A stretch of 64,000 bases of DNA from Turnera subulata (taxonomy: Eukaryota > Streptophyta > Magnoliopsida > Malpighiales > Passifloraceae). Of the stretch, positions 11,531 to 22,706 are shown in pieces (within the stretch, counting starts at the first letter, position 1; the number at the start of each line of letters is the position of its first letter). The notes beneath the pieces are model-generated. The model was given only the letters and a program-made list of their open reading frames with translations. It did not search any database and was not told the origin of the DNA. The translations under genes were made by a program, and so were the position numbers. The stretch spans positions 17,831 to 81,830 of the forward strand of contig JAKUCV010001050.1 of the NCBI GenBank assembly GCA_028386065.3, in the 5' to 3' direction.

Positions 11531-11801
11531 GGGATGAGATGATTCCCAGAGATCGAATATTGAATACCCAGTTGACAAAGATGAGATGATTCTTTGTCAA
11601 CGACCCGATAGATGAGATGATTCTATCGCCTCGGGATGAGATGTTTCCCGCAAACCATAGACTTGGGATGAGATGATTCCCAAGTCGAAACCTAGTTGAT
11701 AAGGATGAGATGATTCCTTGTCAACAACCCGATAGATGAGATGATTCTATCACCTCGGGATGAGATGATTCTCGAAAATCTGGGATGAGATGATTCCCAG
11801 A
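11531..11801 (+). repeat. Hairpin array with constant TGAGATGAT loop
   Basis: At least eight stem-loops share the loop TGAGATGAT (one reads TGAGATGTT) while the stems differ. Good examples are 11571-11601 (11 perfect pairs, GTTGACAAAGA), 11606-11628 (7 pairs, CGATAGA), 11660-11686 (9 pairs, GACTTGGGA), 11695-11725 (11 pairs with one T-G wobble) and 11779-11801 (7 pairs, TCTGGGA). Unlike a normal tandem repeat, the part that varies stays self-complementary. Confidence 0.85.
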
Positions 11802-11969
11802 AACTGAGGGCCAGTCCCTCAAAACTTCAGTATGAGATGATTCCTGTAGAGGAGCATGGGATGCTCTGAAACTTGGCACACACACCACACATTTATCATT
11901 CAAATTTGGTTGTTCCTTTCTTATGTTGTTTCATCCTTAGTTCCTAAGGACTCATCAACAAGAGGCATC

Positions 11970-13574
11970 TGTGAACACCAAAATTTGACCCACAAATATT
12001 TTACTAAAATTAGATTCCAAACATGCTTAAACTTGAAGTTAATGAGATGATTTGATTTCGAATTAAGGCATGATAAGAATTTTTAATTTAGTAGAGTTAA
12101 TGTATTTTGGTAATCTAAATCTTTGTGCACTTAAACCTTAGGATTAATGAGATGATTTAATCCTAAGGTAAAACATATAATAAGAATCATTAAAATACAT
12201 TTCATTTCATTGCTTGGGCTCCTTTAGTTGTTTTTAACCCAATTACATTGAGATGATTTATTTTTGGGTTAGGAATGGGTTTAAGGGTCCAAGTAAATGA
12301 ATTCTCCAGAGTCTATCCAGCCTATTAACACATTTCTTGCAGGCTAATTTTAGCTCTGATTTTCGTGGAAAATCAGAGCTAAATCATCATTTATGTAGGA
12401 ATGTTGTTTTTGGTATGATTTAGTATAAAATGGGTGTTAATGTGTAATTAATCTGTTATGGAATGATTTAGGGGAGTGATAATCAAGTAATTGAGTGATT
12501 CTGGATTGATTAGGGGTTGATTACGCGGTAGGATCAAATCGGAGCTGAATTAGGGGGATTGGGGGGTCGAAAAAGGAAAGAACGGGTGACACGCGGGGTG
12601 ACCGGCGGTCATCTCACGACGACCGCCAGGTGTTGGCGGACATCCCCACATGACCGCCGGCACTGGTGGTCATACAGCAGATGACTGCCGGCAGCGGCGG
12701 TCATGGGTGCCCAGAATCCCCAAAATCTCCGATTTTGTTTCTTTTTCGATCTTATGGGGTTTGGACCAGATTTTCGGGCTTAATCTTCACCATTAAGCAG
12801 GTCCATGCCCCTAGGCTTCCCAGAACACTATAAATAGGACCCCTCTCACACATTTTAAGGGAACCACAATTTTTCTCACATACACACCTATAAGCCTTAA
12901 GTGCTTAGAGAAACTCTATCTCTCCATGCCTAGAAATACATTCTTAGACAGAAACTCTGGAGAAATTTCGTGGGAGGCATCAACAATAGTCCAACAAGGA
13001 GGAATCAAGAAGAAGACCAACCATAGAGCTTAGAAGCAGTAAGAAGGTGGGTGTAGAACTCAACCCATTGCAAGGAGCTAGAGGAGGACTACAAGAGGTA
13101 ACACATAACTCTTCTTTTGATTGATTCTTACTAATCACATGATGATGCTTTTGATGATGTATGTGGTCGATTAGTGCCATGTTTAGAACTACATGGGCTT
13201 GACCCCGGTCACTTGGGTATGTACGTAGTCTCGGTTTTACAACGGGATGCAAGCCAATTCTTCTTCTTCTTCCCCATTCTTTTATTTTTCACACTTGTAC
13301 ACCTGCACAAGGCACACTTGTATTCATCAATTGCACAAAGTCTTGACCCAACACGGATGGGTGCCTAACACCTTCCCATCTGTGACGAACCCCTAATCTC
13401 ATATCTTTGGTTCGCCATGACCATGTAGCCTAAAGGAGTCATCTGAAGGTTTTTTCCAAATTTTGTCCTTAATAAAATTTGGGTGGCGACTCCATTGACA
13501 TAGGATTGACCTGAAGAAAAAAATATAAGAAAAAAGGTGAATAGGCCCAAATAATTTTGGGTCGGGTATTTACA
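11970..13574 (+). repeat. 3' LTR of the Tat-like element
   Basis: This 1605-base LTR starts TGTGAACACC and ends ATTTACA, followed by the CTATT duplication. TATA-like CTATAAATAGGACCCC lies near 12829. The stem-loop at 12136-12168 has 12 perfect pairs around TGAGATGAT. The purine run before the LTR (AACAAGAGGCATC) is the likely polypurine tract. Confidence 0.9.
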
Positions 13575-14078
13575 CTATTTGTCCTCTGCCCAGCTTCTAT
13601 CTCCCTCTAGCAATGTCTTTGTCGCTAGTGGGGTGTTTGCTGGGTGGCACTAGCGTCTGTGACTAGATGGTTTATTCAATGGCCATGGATGGCAGGTATA
13701 CAATCCTCTCAACAAGCTTTGGTGTTGCCGGGTTTGGCGATGCTTTGGTCTCTCTTGTTGGCTCAAAACGCTGTAATTTTCTCATAGCAGCCTTTGCGTC
13801 CAGAGTACATATTTGACCTTGTTGTTTATCGGGCTTTTTGGTGGTTCAAGTCAATTCATCTCGGTTCCCTTATAGTGTTGGTGCAGTTCGAAATTCTTCA
13901 AAAACTTTTAAGTGCTAGCGCACTAGTAAGAAAGTCACAATACATTACCAAGCTGATATGTGACGTCTACTAAGGTGCGTAGTGTTAATTTCTTTCTTGT
14001 ACATGAACTTCCATACACGAATACTTGTAATTATCTTCACAGGATGAATAAAATCTCTCAATTAGCATAAAAAAAAAA
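13575..14078 (+). pseudogene. LINE remnant, 3' part with poly(A) tail
   Basis: The sequence continues the zf-RVT reading frame begun before the Tat insertion, then gives degraded 3' coding and untranslated sequence ending in a run of nine or more A at about 14069-14078, typical of a LINE 3' end. The zinc-binding histidine codon lies just upstream of the insertion, and the last cysteine codon lies in this half. Confidence 0.65.
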
Positions 14079-14346
14079 TCATCTATGTTATAGAAATGGG
14101 AGGGCTTCAATTTTTGTATTTGTAGCATAGAATATGTGTCAGTGTCAATATTCTGCTATGTTTATTAATCGCGTAATGATGCGTTAACATGCATGTCGCA
14201 TTGCGTAATGCGTACCTTAATTATTGAGTATGTGTTACCTCATTTTCAAAGGTTAAATGACACAATTTATCCTTTAACTTTATTGATTTCAATATTTATG
14301 TCCTATACTTTTTAATTTGAAATATTATGTCCCCAAACTTGATGAA

Positions 14347-17300
14347 TGTGACAGCCCGGGTAAAAATTTTGGATTTTTACCGGACTGTAAAAGTCTTTTT
14401 ACCGTGATTTACTGTTGAATTATTCTTGAGTAATTAATTCAAGCTAAATCGGGAGTCGTTTTTCGAAACCGAGAGTTTTCCCGCGCTCGTGATTTTTCCG
14501 TGGATTTTTCGGGCCTAAAATGGTATTTTTCGGGTTTCGAAATTTTCGGAAAAATCACACCGGAAAATAACTAAGGGGGTATCAGTTATTTTCTGGTCCG
14601 GACCGGACTCGCTCTGTAATGCAGACAGGCTGCATTATTGGTTGATCACACTCTGCATAGTGAAATCACAGTGTTTTCCTGCCTATAAAAGAAGGAAGCA
14701 GGAGAAGGAGGGGAAGAGGAGAAGAAAAAGAAAAAAATGAGAGAAAAGAAAAAAAGAAAAAAAAAGAGAGAAAAAAATGAAGAAAAGAAAAAAAAATAAA
14801 ATCAGAGAAAAAAAAAAGAAGAGAGGAAGAAAGTAAAAAAAAAAGAAGAGAAAAAAAATAATAAAAAGAAGCAAAAATCGAAAAATAGGAAGAAAAGAAG
14901 AAAATACAGAAATAAGGAAAAAAAAAAGAGAAAAACCCGGAAGAACGGTGAACAGTGCGCCACCCGGAGCCCCTGCCACTGTTCACCAAACGGAGTTCCC
15001 GGCCGCCTCTCGCTGCACCACCACCGCCGTCAGGGTCGCCGTGCCATCGCGACCTCGACGCCGTCGCCTCCTCCCGTCCCCGCCGCCTGAGGCGCGCCGT
15101 AGAGCCGTTGACCCGCCGTGCAACCCGTGGATCCGACTTCTCCCGCCGCCTGCAGCACCAGCAGCTGCCGCCGTGTCCAGATGCCGCCACCCTCGCGCCG
15201 CTCTCCGTCCGCGGGTGCCTTGCCTCGCCTCGCCTTCCTTCTGCCACGATCCGCGCCGCGCCGACGAGCTCATCCAAGGTGAGCAGACCCGCGACCCGCG
15301 TCCGACCCGTTCCTTCTAGTCGGGTCGTGTTTCTTGGTTGTGGGCTTTGTCTAGGTTGGGTTCCTTTGGTTTGGGCTCGGGTTGGGCGTGGGCCGGCTGG
15401 GCTTGCACAGTGCAAGCCTGGGCTTGGTCCTGTTCAGCCCAGTCCGGTTTTAATTTAAAAAAAACAAGTTATATATATTTATTTATTTATTCATAATCTG
15501 ATATATAATTTTGGAAAAAATTATATATTTATTTTGAGAAAATTATTGTCAATTTAATTCTGGTATTCTTATTGAAATATAAATATATGTACTTTGATAA
15601 ATAATTAAGTTATGTTTTGGAGAAAAACTAATATTATTTGGAAAAATATATAAATAACATGAAATAATTTCTGGAAATTTATATATATATTATTTTCCCT
15701 AGAAAATCATTGTTGTGGAAATTATGTATATATGTATGTACTTTGAAAATTAAAGTTAATTATATTTTGTGTTGGAAAATACTATTATATATATTTAGAA
15801 AAAGATAAATACGATATATATTTTCTGGAAATTATAATTAGGTTATTATTTTTCTGGAAGATTAAGGAGATTATAATTTTGGAAAATTATAATTATTTTA
15901 TGAAATTATTTTGAAAAGAGTTTTAATTAAAGTATGGTACCGAAATTATATTCGGGTATACGTACGGTATAATATTTTCGGTAAATGGAAATAATAAAGG
16001 TTATGTAATCGGGATGGGTATATTTCGCAGTATTGGCATCATAGCATACCAATTATGTGCATTTATGTGTATATGTTGTTTTATTGTATAGGTTCGGATA
16101 TCGGGCAGTTTCCCGAGGAGCCGGCGTCGGACCGGTCATTGTTTCCGGAGTTGAGTAATCGGCCAAGATGAGGATGGATTTCCTTCAATATGTGCCTGTA
16201 TTACTCGGTTATTGTGTTTGTTGATTATTGCTCTGTTGGTTGTGCATTTGCTGTGTTATGTTTCGGGATGTTTATCCCATTGTCTTGATTGTGGTCGGGA
16301 TGTTTATCCCATGTCGGTTTTTTGGATGTTTATCCTTGCGTCTTTTTGGTTTAAGTATAATGGAATTAATAACAAATTGTGATATGGATGTCGATCCTTA
16401 GTTTCGTGGTGGCCTTGACCTGGGTTCTTGTGATAAGCATGTCTATGCTTGGGATGTCTATCCCGTGATTATTTTTGGGATGTCTATCCCTGGGTTCGTA
16501 TTTTTGGGATGTCGATCCCTGGGTTCTCTGGATTTGGTCTGGCACCCGGAATGTGTTGATAACCAGGTCTGACCCCTAGCTTATCCGTGACGGGGCCCGG
16601 AAAAGATAAAATTGGGAAAATGGATTTTATTTGAGTCTTTTAGTCTTGGACCGACTTTGGGTCTTGTCTTTTAGTTTTGCTGATTTTAAACCTTAAGTAT
16701 TTATGGTGTGCATATTGATTGTCTTTCCTTCGTCGGTGAGCACTTCGGACTCACCCCTCACCTGCGGGCTTTCATCCCGTAGGATGAGTTATTTGTTGTA
16801 CAGGTTTGGTGCATTCCAGACAGGCTGCGGGCGTTATCCCTTGGACAGGACCCGGATCCATAGTTTGCATCTGTGTCGCATACAGTGTTTGTGAGTTATT
16901 AAGTCTTCCGATGTGCATTGTTGGGTTACTTACATTTTAACCCCCTGAATTCTGGTTTATTTTTCACTCACCCCCTGAACTTTTTTTTTCGTCAAATGAC
17001 CACCTGAATTCCCAATTTGATGCAATTAACCACTTCCGTCCATGGGCATATGGATTCCGTTACTTGCACTAACGGAATATTCCGATGAATGACACGTGGC
17101 AGCATCATAGCCGTTCAATAATTTTTTATTATTCTTTAACAAAAAATACGAAATAAAAATATTTATACCAAAGAAAATAACTATTTAATAATTTTGTTTA
17201 CTTTCTGTTTTCTAAAAAAACACAAAATAAAAAGGAAATAATAAAAAAATTACCAATTAATTGGTAATTATTATTTCCTAAAAAAATGGAAAGCTTCCAT

Positions 17301-18891
17301 TAATTGGCATAAAAATAAAAAATACCTAAATTTTAGGAAATTAATAATTATTATTGCATAAAAATATAGAAAGCTCCGATTAATTGGTATAAAAATAAAA
17401 AACCTAAATTCTAGGAAATTAATATTATTATTCTTAGAAATATGAAAACCTCCCATTATTTGGTATAAAAAAAATATCTAAATTTAGGAAATTAATAATT
17501 ATTATTCCCTAAAAATATGGAAAGCTCCCATTAATTGGTATAAAAATAAAAAATCCTAAAATTTAGGGAATTAATAATTATTATTCCCTAAAAATATGGA
17601 AAGCTTCAATTAATTGGTATAAAAATATAAAAATACCTAAATTTTAGGAAATTAATGATTATTATTCCCTAAAAAATATGAAAAGCTCCCATTAATTGGT
17701 ATAAAAATAGAAAAATACCTAAATTTTAGGAAATTAATGATTATTATTTCCTAAAAATATGAAAAGCTCCCATTAATTGGTATAAAAATAGAAAAATACC
17801 TAAATTTTATGAAATTAATATTTATCATTCCCTAAAAATATAAAAAATAAAACTTTTCAACGATTAATGGTTTTTTTATATTTTTAGGGAACAATAATTG
17901 TTAATTTCCTAAAAATTAGGTATTTTTATACTTTTATACTAATTAATGGGAGCTTTTCATATTTTTAGTTAATAATAATCATTAATTTCCTAAAATTTAG
18001 GTATTTTTCTATTTTTATACCAATTAATGGGAGCTTTCCATATCTTTATGAAATAATAATTATTAATTTCCTAAATTTTAGTTTTTTTTATTTTTATACT
18101 AATTAATGGGAGCTTTCCATATTTTTAGGAAAAAATAATTATTAATTTCCTAAAATTTAAATTTTTTTATTTTTATACCAAATAATATTAGGTTTTTCAT
18201 ATTTCTAGGGAATAATAATTATTAATTTCCTATAATTTAGGTTTTTTTATTTTTATACCAATTAATCGGAGCTTTCTATATTTTTATGATATAATAATTA
18301 TTAATTTCCTAAAATTTAGGTATTTTTTATTTTTATGCCAATTAATGGGAGCTTTCCATATTTTTAGGGAATAATAATTATCAATTAATTGGTAATTTTT
18401 CTATTATTCCCTTTTTATTTTATATTTTTTAGAAAAAGGAAAATAAACAAAATTGTTAAACAGTTATTTTCTTTGGTATAAATATTTTTATTTTGTATTT
18501 TTTGTTAGAAAATAATAAAAAAATATTGAACGGCTATGATGCTGCCACGTGTCATTCATCGGAATATTCCGTTAGTGCAAGTAACGGAATCCATGTGCCC
18601 ATGGACGGAAGTGGTTAATTGCATCAAATTGGGAGTTCAGGTGGTCATTTGATGAAAAAAAAGTTCAGGGGGTGAGTGAAAAATAAACCGGAATTCAGGG
18701 GGTCAAAATGTAATTAACTCTACTATTATTGGACCATTGGGCCGTGTTGAGTTATTATTGTTGTTTTTATTTTGGGCTGTTGAACCCGTGTTCCTGTTGT
18801 ATACACTGTATGTTGGGCTTGATTTTGGTTGGGTTGTCACAGTTCCGGCACGTGTTTACTGTGTACGGTAAATACGGGTCGGGGCGTTTCA
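14347..18891 (+). mobile_element. Chromovirus-type solo LTR (interrupted)
   Basis: The LTR starts TGTGACAGCCCGGG and ends GGGGCGTTTCA, matching both LTRs of the element at 43740-51843. Flanking bases ATGAA and TTGAA agree at four of five positions, as expected for a target duplication. No internal region adjoins it. It carries a TATA box (14684-14691), a purine-rich run (14700-14940), a GC-rich exon-like block, candidate intron sites (15279-16091) and GTYN-loop hairpins (16260-16530). A fold-back element is inserted at 16923-18720. Confidence 0.85.
16923..18720. mobile_element. 1.8-kb fold-back element with 80-base subrepeats
   Basis: The two halves are inverted copies of each other over nearly their whole length, centred near 17850. 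The ends read GGGTTACTTACATTTT and the complement of AAAATGTAATTAACTC. Each arm holds about 170 bases of unique sequence next to the end, then six or seven copies of an AT-rich unit of about 80 bases running in opposite directions in the two arms. Comparison with the homologous LTR at 46389-46430 shows it is an insertion, but I could not define a clear target duplication. No coding region. Confidence 0.8.
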
Positions 18892-19240
18892 TTGAAAGTG
18901 AACAATATTGTCTAAATTACTTGCTATAGCAAGTAAAAAAAATGAGGAACCAATTAGATAGTGACACGTGGAGCCAACCAATTAAGGATTATTTATTATT
19001 TTTTTAATTTCTATTTCCCAGATTTTTCTGGAAAAATATTTTATATATTTATATATTAATAAATCAATATAATTTTGTATATATTTATTCATTGAAAATA
19101 AATAGCAACGAAAATAATAAAAAAAGAGCCACCACATACACATCCAATAAGTCTAGTACGAAATAATGATTAATTTACCAAAGGACAAAGTGCAACAAGC
19201 AAGATTAATCTATATTTCCTGTCTATATTTCCTATGCAGA

Positions 19241-19934
19241 TCACCGCCCGATCAACACCACCAATCCCTCTTCCTCCACAGCCATTCCAAGCATAACCAC
19301 CCCACCCGGCCCTAGACTTCTTAAAACAACACGTCTAAACCGATCCGAAATCAAGCTCAAAGCGCTCTTCGATATTAGATCCAAATCGTTGGTAACCGCA
19401 CCATGAAGCTCTCCTTCCTCAAGCTCGGCGCCGACCCAACTGTTGTTGACCACCATGGAGTTGGGGTTCTGCAGTCCAAAGCCGTAGGTTGCTGCCGTCC
19501 TCCACTTTTTCTCCCTAAAATCCTTTAAATTGAAAACCAAGCGACATGAGCTCCAAATCGGGGTCTTAATCCTTGACCTCTTCTACATCCTCCTCTTCAT
19601 CACCCACCTAATTTTACAAAGTACAATTCCTCCACAACACAATTCAGAGAGAAAAATGTTTAATTTAAAGCCCATAAGTTGAAAAGCCAGTAATTGCCCA
19701 TTGCAATAAATGACTATTGATTAAAGGAAAGAAGGGAAAGGTTTTGAAGGACTAACATGGAAGCAAAACGGCCGAGGAGGGGGTTTTTGATAGAGAGTGT
19801 TGCCTACTCCTCCTCCTCTTGCTTGGTGCTCTTGATACATCTTCTTCCATTGTTTTTTTGGTTGTTGTTTTAGTTTTTTGGGGGGGTTTCTTAAGGAAGA
19901 ATGCGTGAAGTTGATTTCTATTTGGCGTGGGCAA
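19241..19934 (-). pseudogene. Possible captured gene fragment inside the Mutator-like element
   Basis: On the minus strand, an open segment (about 19934 to 19755) with a basic SKRRRSRQHS motif is followed by a GT-type donor, and a second open segment of 99 codons runs 19540-19241. GC content and codon texture differ from the AT-rich flanks. I do not recognise the source gene. Gene fragments are common in Mutator-like elements. Confidence 0.35.
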
Positions 19935-20531
19935 GGAAGGAGGAATGAGGATGCAGATTGATTTGAGGGTGAAGGTTGGAGTTAGGTTTCGGGTATTTTG
20001 GCAGTGCTGGTGTAGGGGTGGCGGCGATTACTTATTTTGGGCCTTTTTCATCTTTGTGTGAAGAAAGGAGAGTAGAGAATAGAAAAAGAAAAATTGAATG
20101 AAAAATGTGAGGGAAAGAAATATATTGAGTAAATGTTGAATTATGTATTTTTTGTTTTTATTTTTTAAATAAAAAATTTATAATTAATCATTATTACTTT
20201 TTTTTTGGTTACAAAGAGTGTCTAAGTATGCCTTATGTTACATGAAAGCCTGGAAAACTATAGTCATTATTACTTATAAATGAAGGAAAACAACAAAGTA
20301 GTAAAAATTTCTATATTGGCCAGTCCTACATGACAAGTGTCATCTCCCTATTGGCTTACCTACTATAACAGGTAAATTGGTTACTATTATTTGATTTTTA
20401 TCAAGTTAAGGGACAGAAGTATTCAAAATGAAAAGAAAGTGATATAAACATTAAAATTGAAAAAGTTAGAAGACAAGTTGTGCCATATAACCCATTTTCA
20501 AATATAGTGCAGAAAGCTTCATTCTTTAAGC

Positions 20532-20680
20532 TGTTATAAATTAACTAGAATTTAGAAGTGATTTGGAGGAAGGAGAAGAATTTGAGAGGAAGAGGAAGAA
20601 AGGATGGAAAAAGGAGATCGGGAGGGGGGAACCAGGTTTCAACCCGTCTTTCATTTTTTCTAATTTAATCTTCATCTCTT

Positions 20681-20730
<50 letters not shown>

Positions 20731-20817
20731 TATATATAATAAAGAGTATATATATGGTATGTATAACAATGACATACATACATGTATAATACAATGTATA
20801 ATACAATATTTATAACA
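20532..20817 (-). repeat. 3' LTR of copia element C
   Basis: Matches 26123-26369 but contains an expanded TA microsatellite at about 20685-20745. On the minus strand the purine tract CAAGGAGGAG immediately precedes it. Confidence 0.85.
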
Positions 20818-20868
20818 CTCCTCCTTGTATGTCATTGTGTTGATGGGTAGAATACGCTTTAGGGTGTA

Positions 20869-21045
20869 CTGCCTCATTAAAAACCTTACCAAGAAAAACC
20901 CGGTGGGATAAAAACTTGGTGAAGGGAAAAAGAGTGCAGTGCGTATTCCACTCCCCCTCATTTTGGCCTGACTGCCTCATTAAAAACCTTACCAAGAAAA
21001 AAAACCTGTGGGACAAAATCTTGGTGAAGGGAAAAAGAGTACAGT
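20869..21045 (-). repeat. Duplicated 3' untranslated segment of copia element C
   Basis: Two copies of a block of about 75 bases, from CTGCCTCATTAAAAACC to AAAAAGAGTGCAGTG, lie about 102 bases apart. Copia element D has a single copy (32117-32200). Confidence 0.75.
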
Positions 21046-21399
21046 GGCCTCGCTTGATTATTTGTTGTCGTTGTATGCCAATAATTCTCTTGTCAACTTC
21101 TGGTGACGCGCCCCTTGTCTGATTACTTTTGATTCATCATCACTCCAACTGGACAATATGGACAGCTGTACCTTCATATTTTGTTGTTGGAGCATCTGTC
21201 TTGCCCTCTTGCTTTTGTAGTCCAGTGATGCAACGACTTCATGTGTAAAGTTGTAGTAGTTATCCGCCTGTGCTTTTTGTGGATCAAGAGGAGATCGGCA
21301 TCTGTAAGAAATAACTCTTCTTTCTTCGGGTTTACAGGATTATCATAACGCGACATCTTTTATATCCCGAAGATAAGAGCGAATTCACATCTTGCCAAA

Positions 21400-22073
21400 T
21401 AGGCTTAAGTCAAAAGCTTCAGGCTTTATAATAAGGTACTCCAAGACCAATTAATAGCACGGTATTTGGAAGTCTCTTCTAGAGTGCCAATCATAAATGG
21501 ATTTATCCATATTCAAGAAATGTCTGAAAATATCAATTCAGTTCTTATTTTGTAATTTCCCGGGAATTAGTTGCTTCAGGCATCTTGGATCCTTCAAGGA
21601 TCTTCATGTATATTTCACAACTTATGGATCCATAGTAGGCTGTAAAAATATTCATTAGATGCATTTCTAATACTTTTCATATACTGCCAGACATATCAAA
21701 ATAATTGAATCCACCACAGGGGAGTATATCTCCTCATAATTAATACCTGGTCGTCTGGGTAAAAACTTTGTGCCACAAACCGTGCTTTACATCTCATTAT
21801 TTATTTATTTCCGCACAAATACTCTTTTATGACCAATAGAATTTTTACACCTTCTGGTGTACGGACTACAGGTCCGGAAATTTCTCGCTTCGGGCGAGTC
21901 CAATTTCTCGCTTCGGGCGAGTTCAATACAGCCTTAATTGTATTTCTATATTTTGGCCAATTATATTGTGCCCACATTCGTAGGTTTATGATCCTCATTT
22001 CATTTAGCGCTATATTGAACATAAATATTCCGTCGACGGTTATTTCACATCGGTTCCATCTTATTCCTGACAC
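21400..22073 (-). pseudogene. Decayed copia reverse transcriptase of element C
   Basis: On the minus strand, a segment with GPVVRTPEGVK followed by degraded YSPVVD and K-P-E-x-F-like stretches corresponds to the start and middle of a copia reverse transcriptase. Stops and frameshifts are frequent, and the catalytic YVDD region and RNase H are not visible. A 23-base unit containing CTCGCTTCGGGCGAG is duplicated at 21883-21922. It forms hairpins with a CCGAA loop on the sense strand. Confidence 0.65.
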
Positions 22074-22706
22074 TGTAATTGAGATCTCATCATGCTCATT
22101 TATTTCAGGTACCTGAGTTACTTCTGGAAATTTATCAATTGTGTCAGAGAATCAACCTCTTCTGGAGGCTTGATGCACAATGTTGCTGCATATAAAATAT
22201 CAATTTCTCAAGCAATAATATTTCATCAACAGTCGTGCAATCAATTGTCAATGTTCCCCCAGATTTGTTTGGGTTTATTTCCAATGATATACAGTCTCTT
22301 ATTGATGAAATATCCCAGCATTATCTAGACATATAGTCTAGTAACATAAGTAGGGATATGTACCCACAAGTGGCTTAATCATTAAAACAAGTGCGCACAA
22401 TGCCAACTTGCGTCACACAATAGTCTATCTAGTCGATGCATCGTAAAAATTACCTAGATGGTTAACATCGCGGATTTATCAGTCCGCGTTTATGTCCCTG
22501 AACTATTCTCAAACTTGCTGGTGATACTAGGCCATTCTCATCTTAAGAAGGCCGTATAATAAATTTTTTGCAGCAGAACAATCACATGAAAATTTATTGA
22601 TTGTAAAAATTTTTGGTTTTTTTCAATCAATGACCAAATCAAATTTGGTGCATCATTATTGAACCGGGATAGCCCAACCGGTCATGCTAAACAATGAATC
22701 AATAAA

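Larger units (their letters stand above)
3336..13574 (+). mobile_element. Non-autonomous Tat-like Ty3 LTR retrotransposon with antisense gene
   Basis: The element runs from TGTGAACACC to a terminal ...TATTTACA and is flanked by perfect 5-bp duplications CTATT (3331-3335 and 13575-13579). Order: 5' LTR, primer-binding site, gag, protease-like segment, antisense spliced gene, long repeat-rich 3' untranslated zone, 3' LTR. Antisense ORFs and variable tandem repeats before the 3' LTR are known traits of the plant Tat/Ogre group. I see no reverse transcriptase, RNase H or integrase between 7800 and 8579 or elsewhere in the element. It therefore resembles gag-only terminal-repeat elements and would need proteins from a related element to move. 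Confidence 0.9.
14252..20493. mobile_element. Non-autonomous Mutator-like element, interrupted by a solo LTR
   Basis: Perfect 9-bp duplications ATTTTCAAA flank the element (14243-14251 and 20494-20502). The ends, GGTTAAATGACACAA and the complement of TTGTGCCATATAACC, start diverged terminal inverted repeats of roughly 150-200 bases. The left repeat is cut by the solo LTR at 14347-18891 and resumes at 18892. Without that insertion the element is about 1.7 kb. It encodes no transposase that I can see. The 9-bp duplication and long inverted repeats point to the Mutator superfamily. Confidence 0.8.

Noticed and set aside
10543..11578. Series of 60-134-codon ORFs on both strands
   Set aside because: They arise from irregular tandem repeats of the Tat 3' zone, shift frames with repeat length and show no domain.
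16914..18729. Nine-base target duplication for the fold-back element
   Set aside because: Flanks TGCATTGTT and TACTATTAT do not match well enough, and shifting the ends did not give a convincing duplication.
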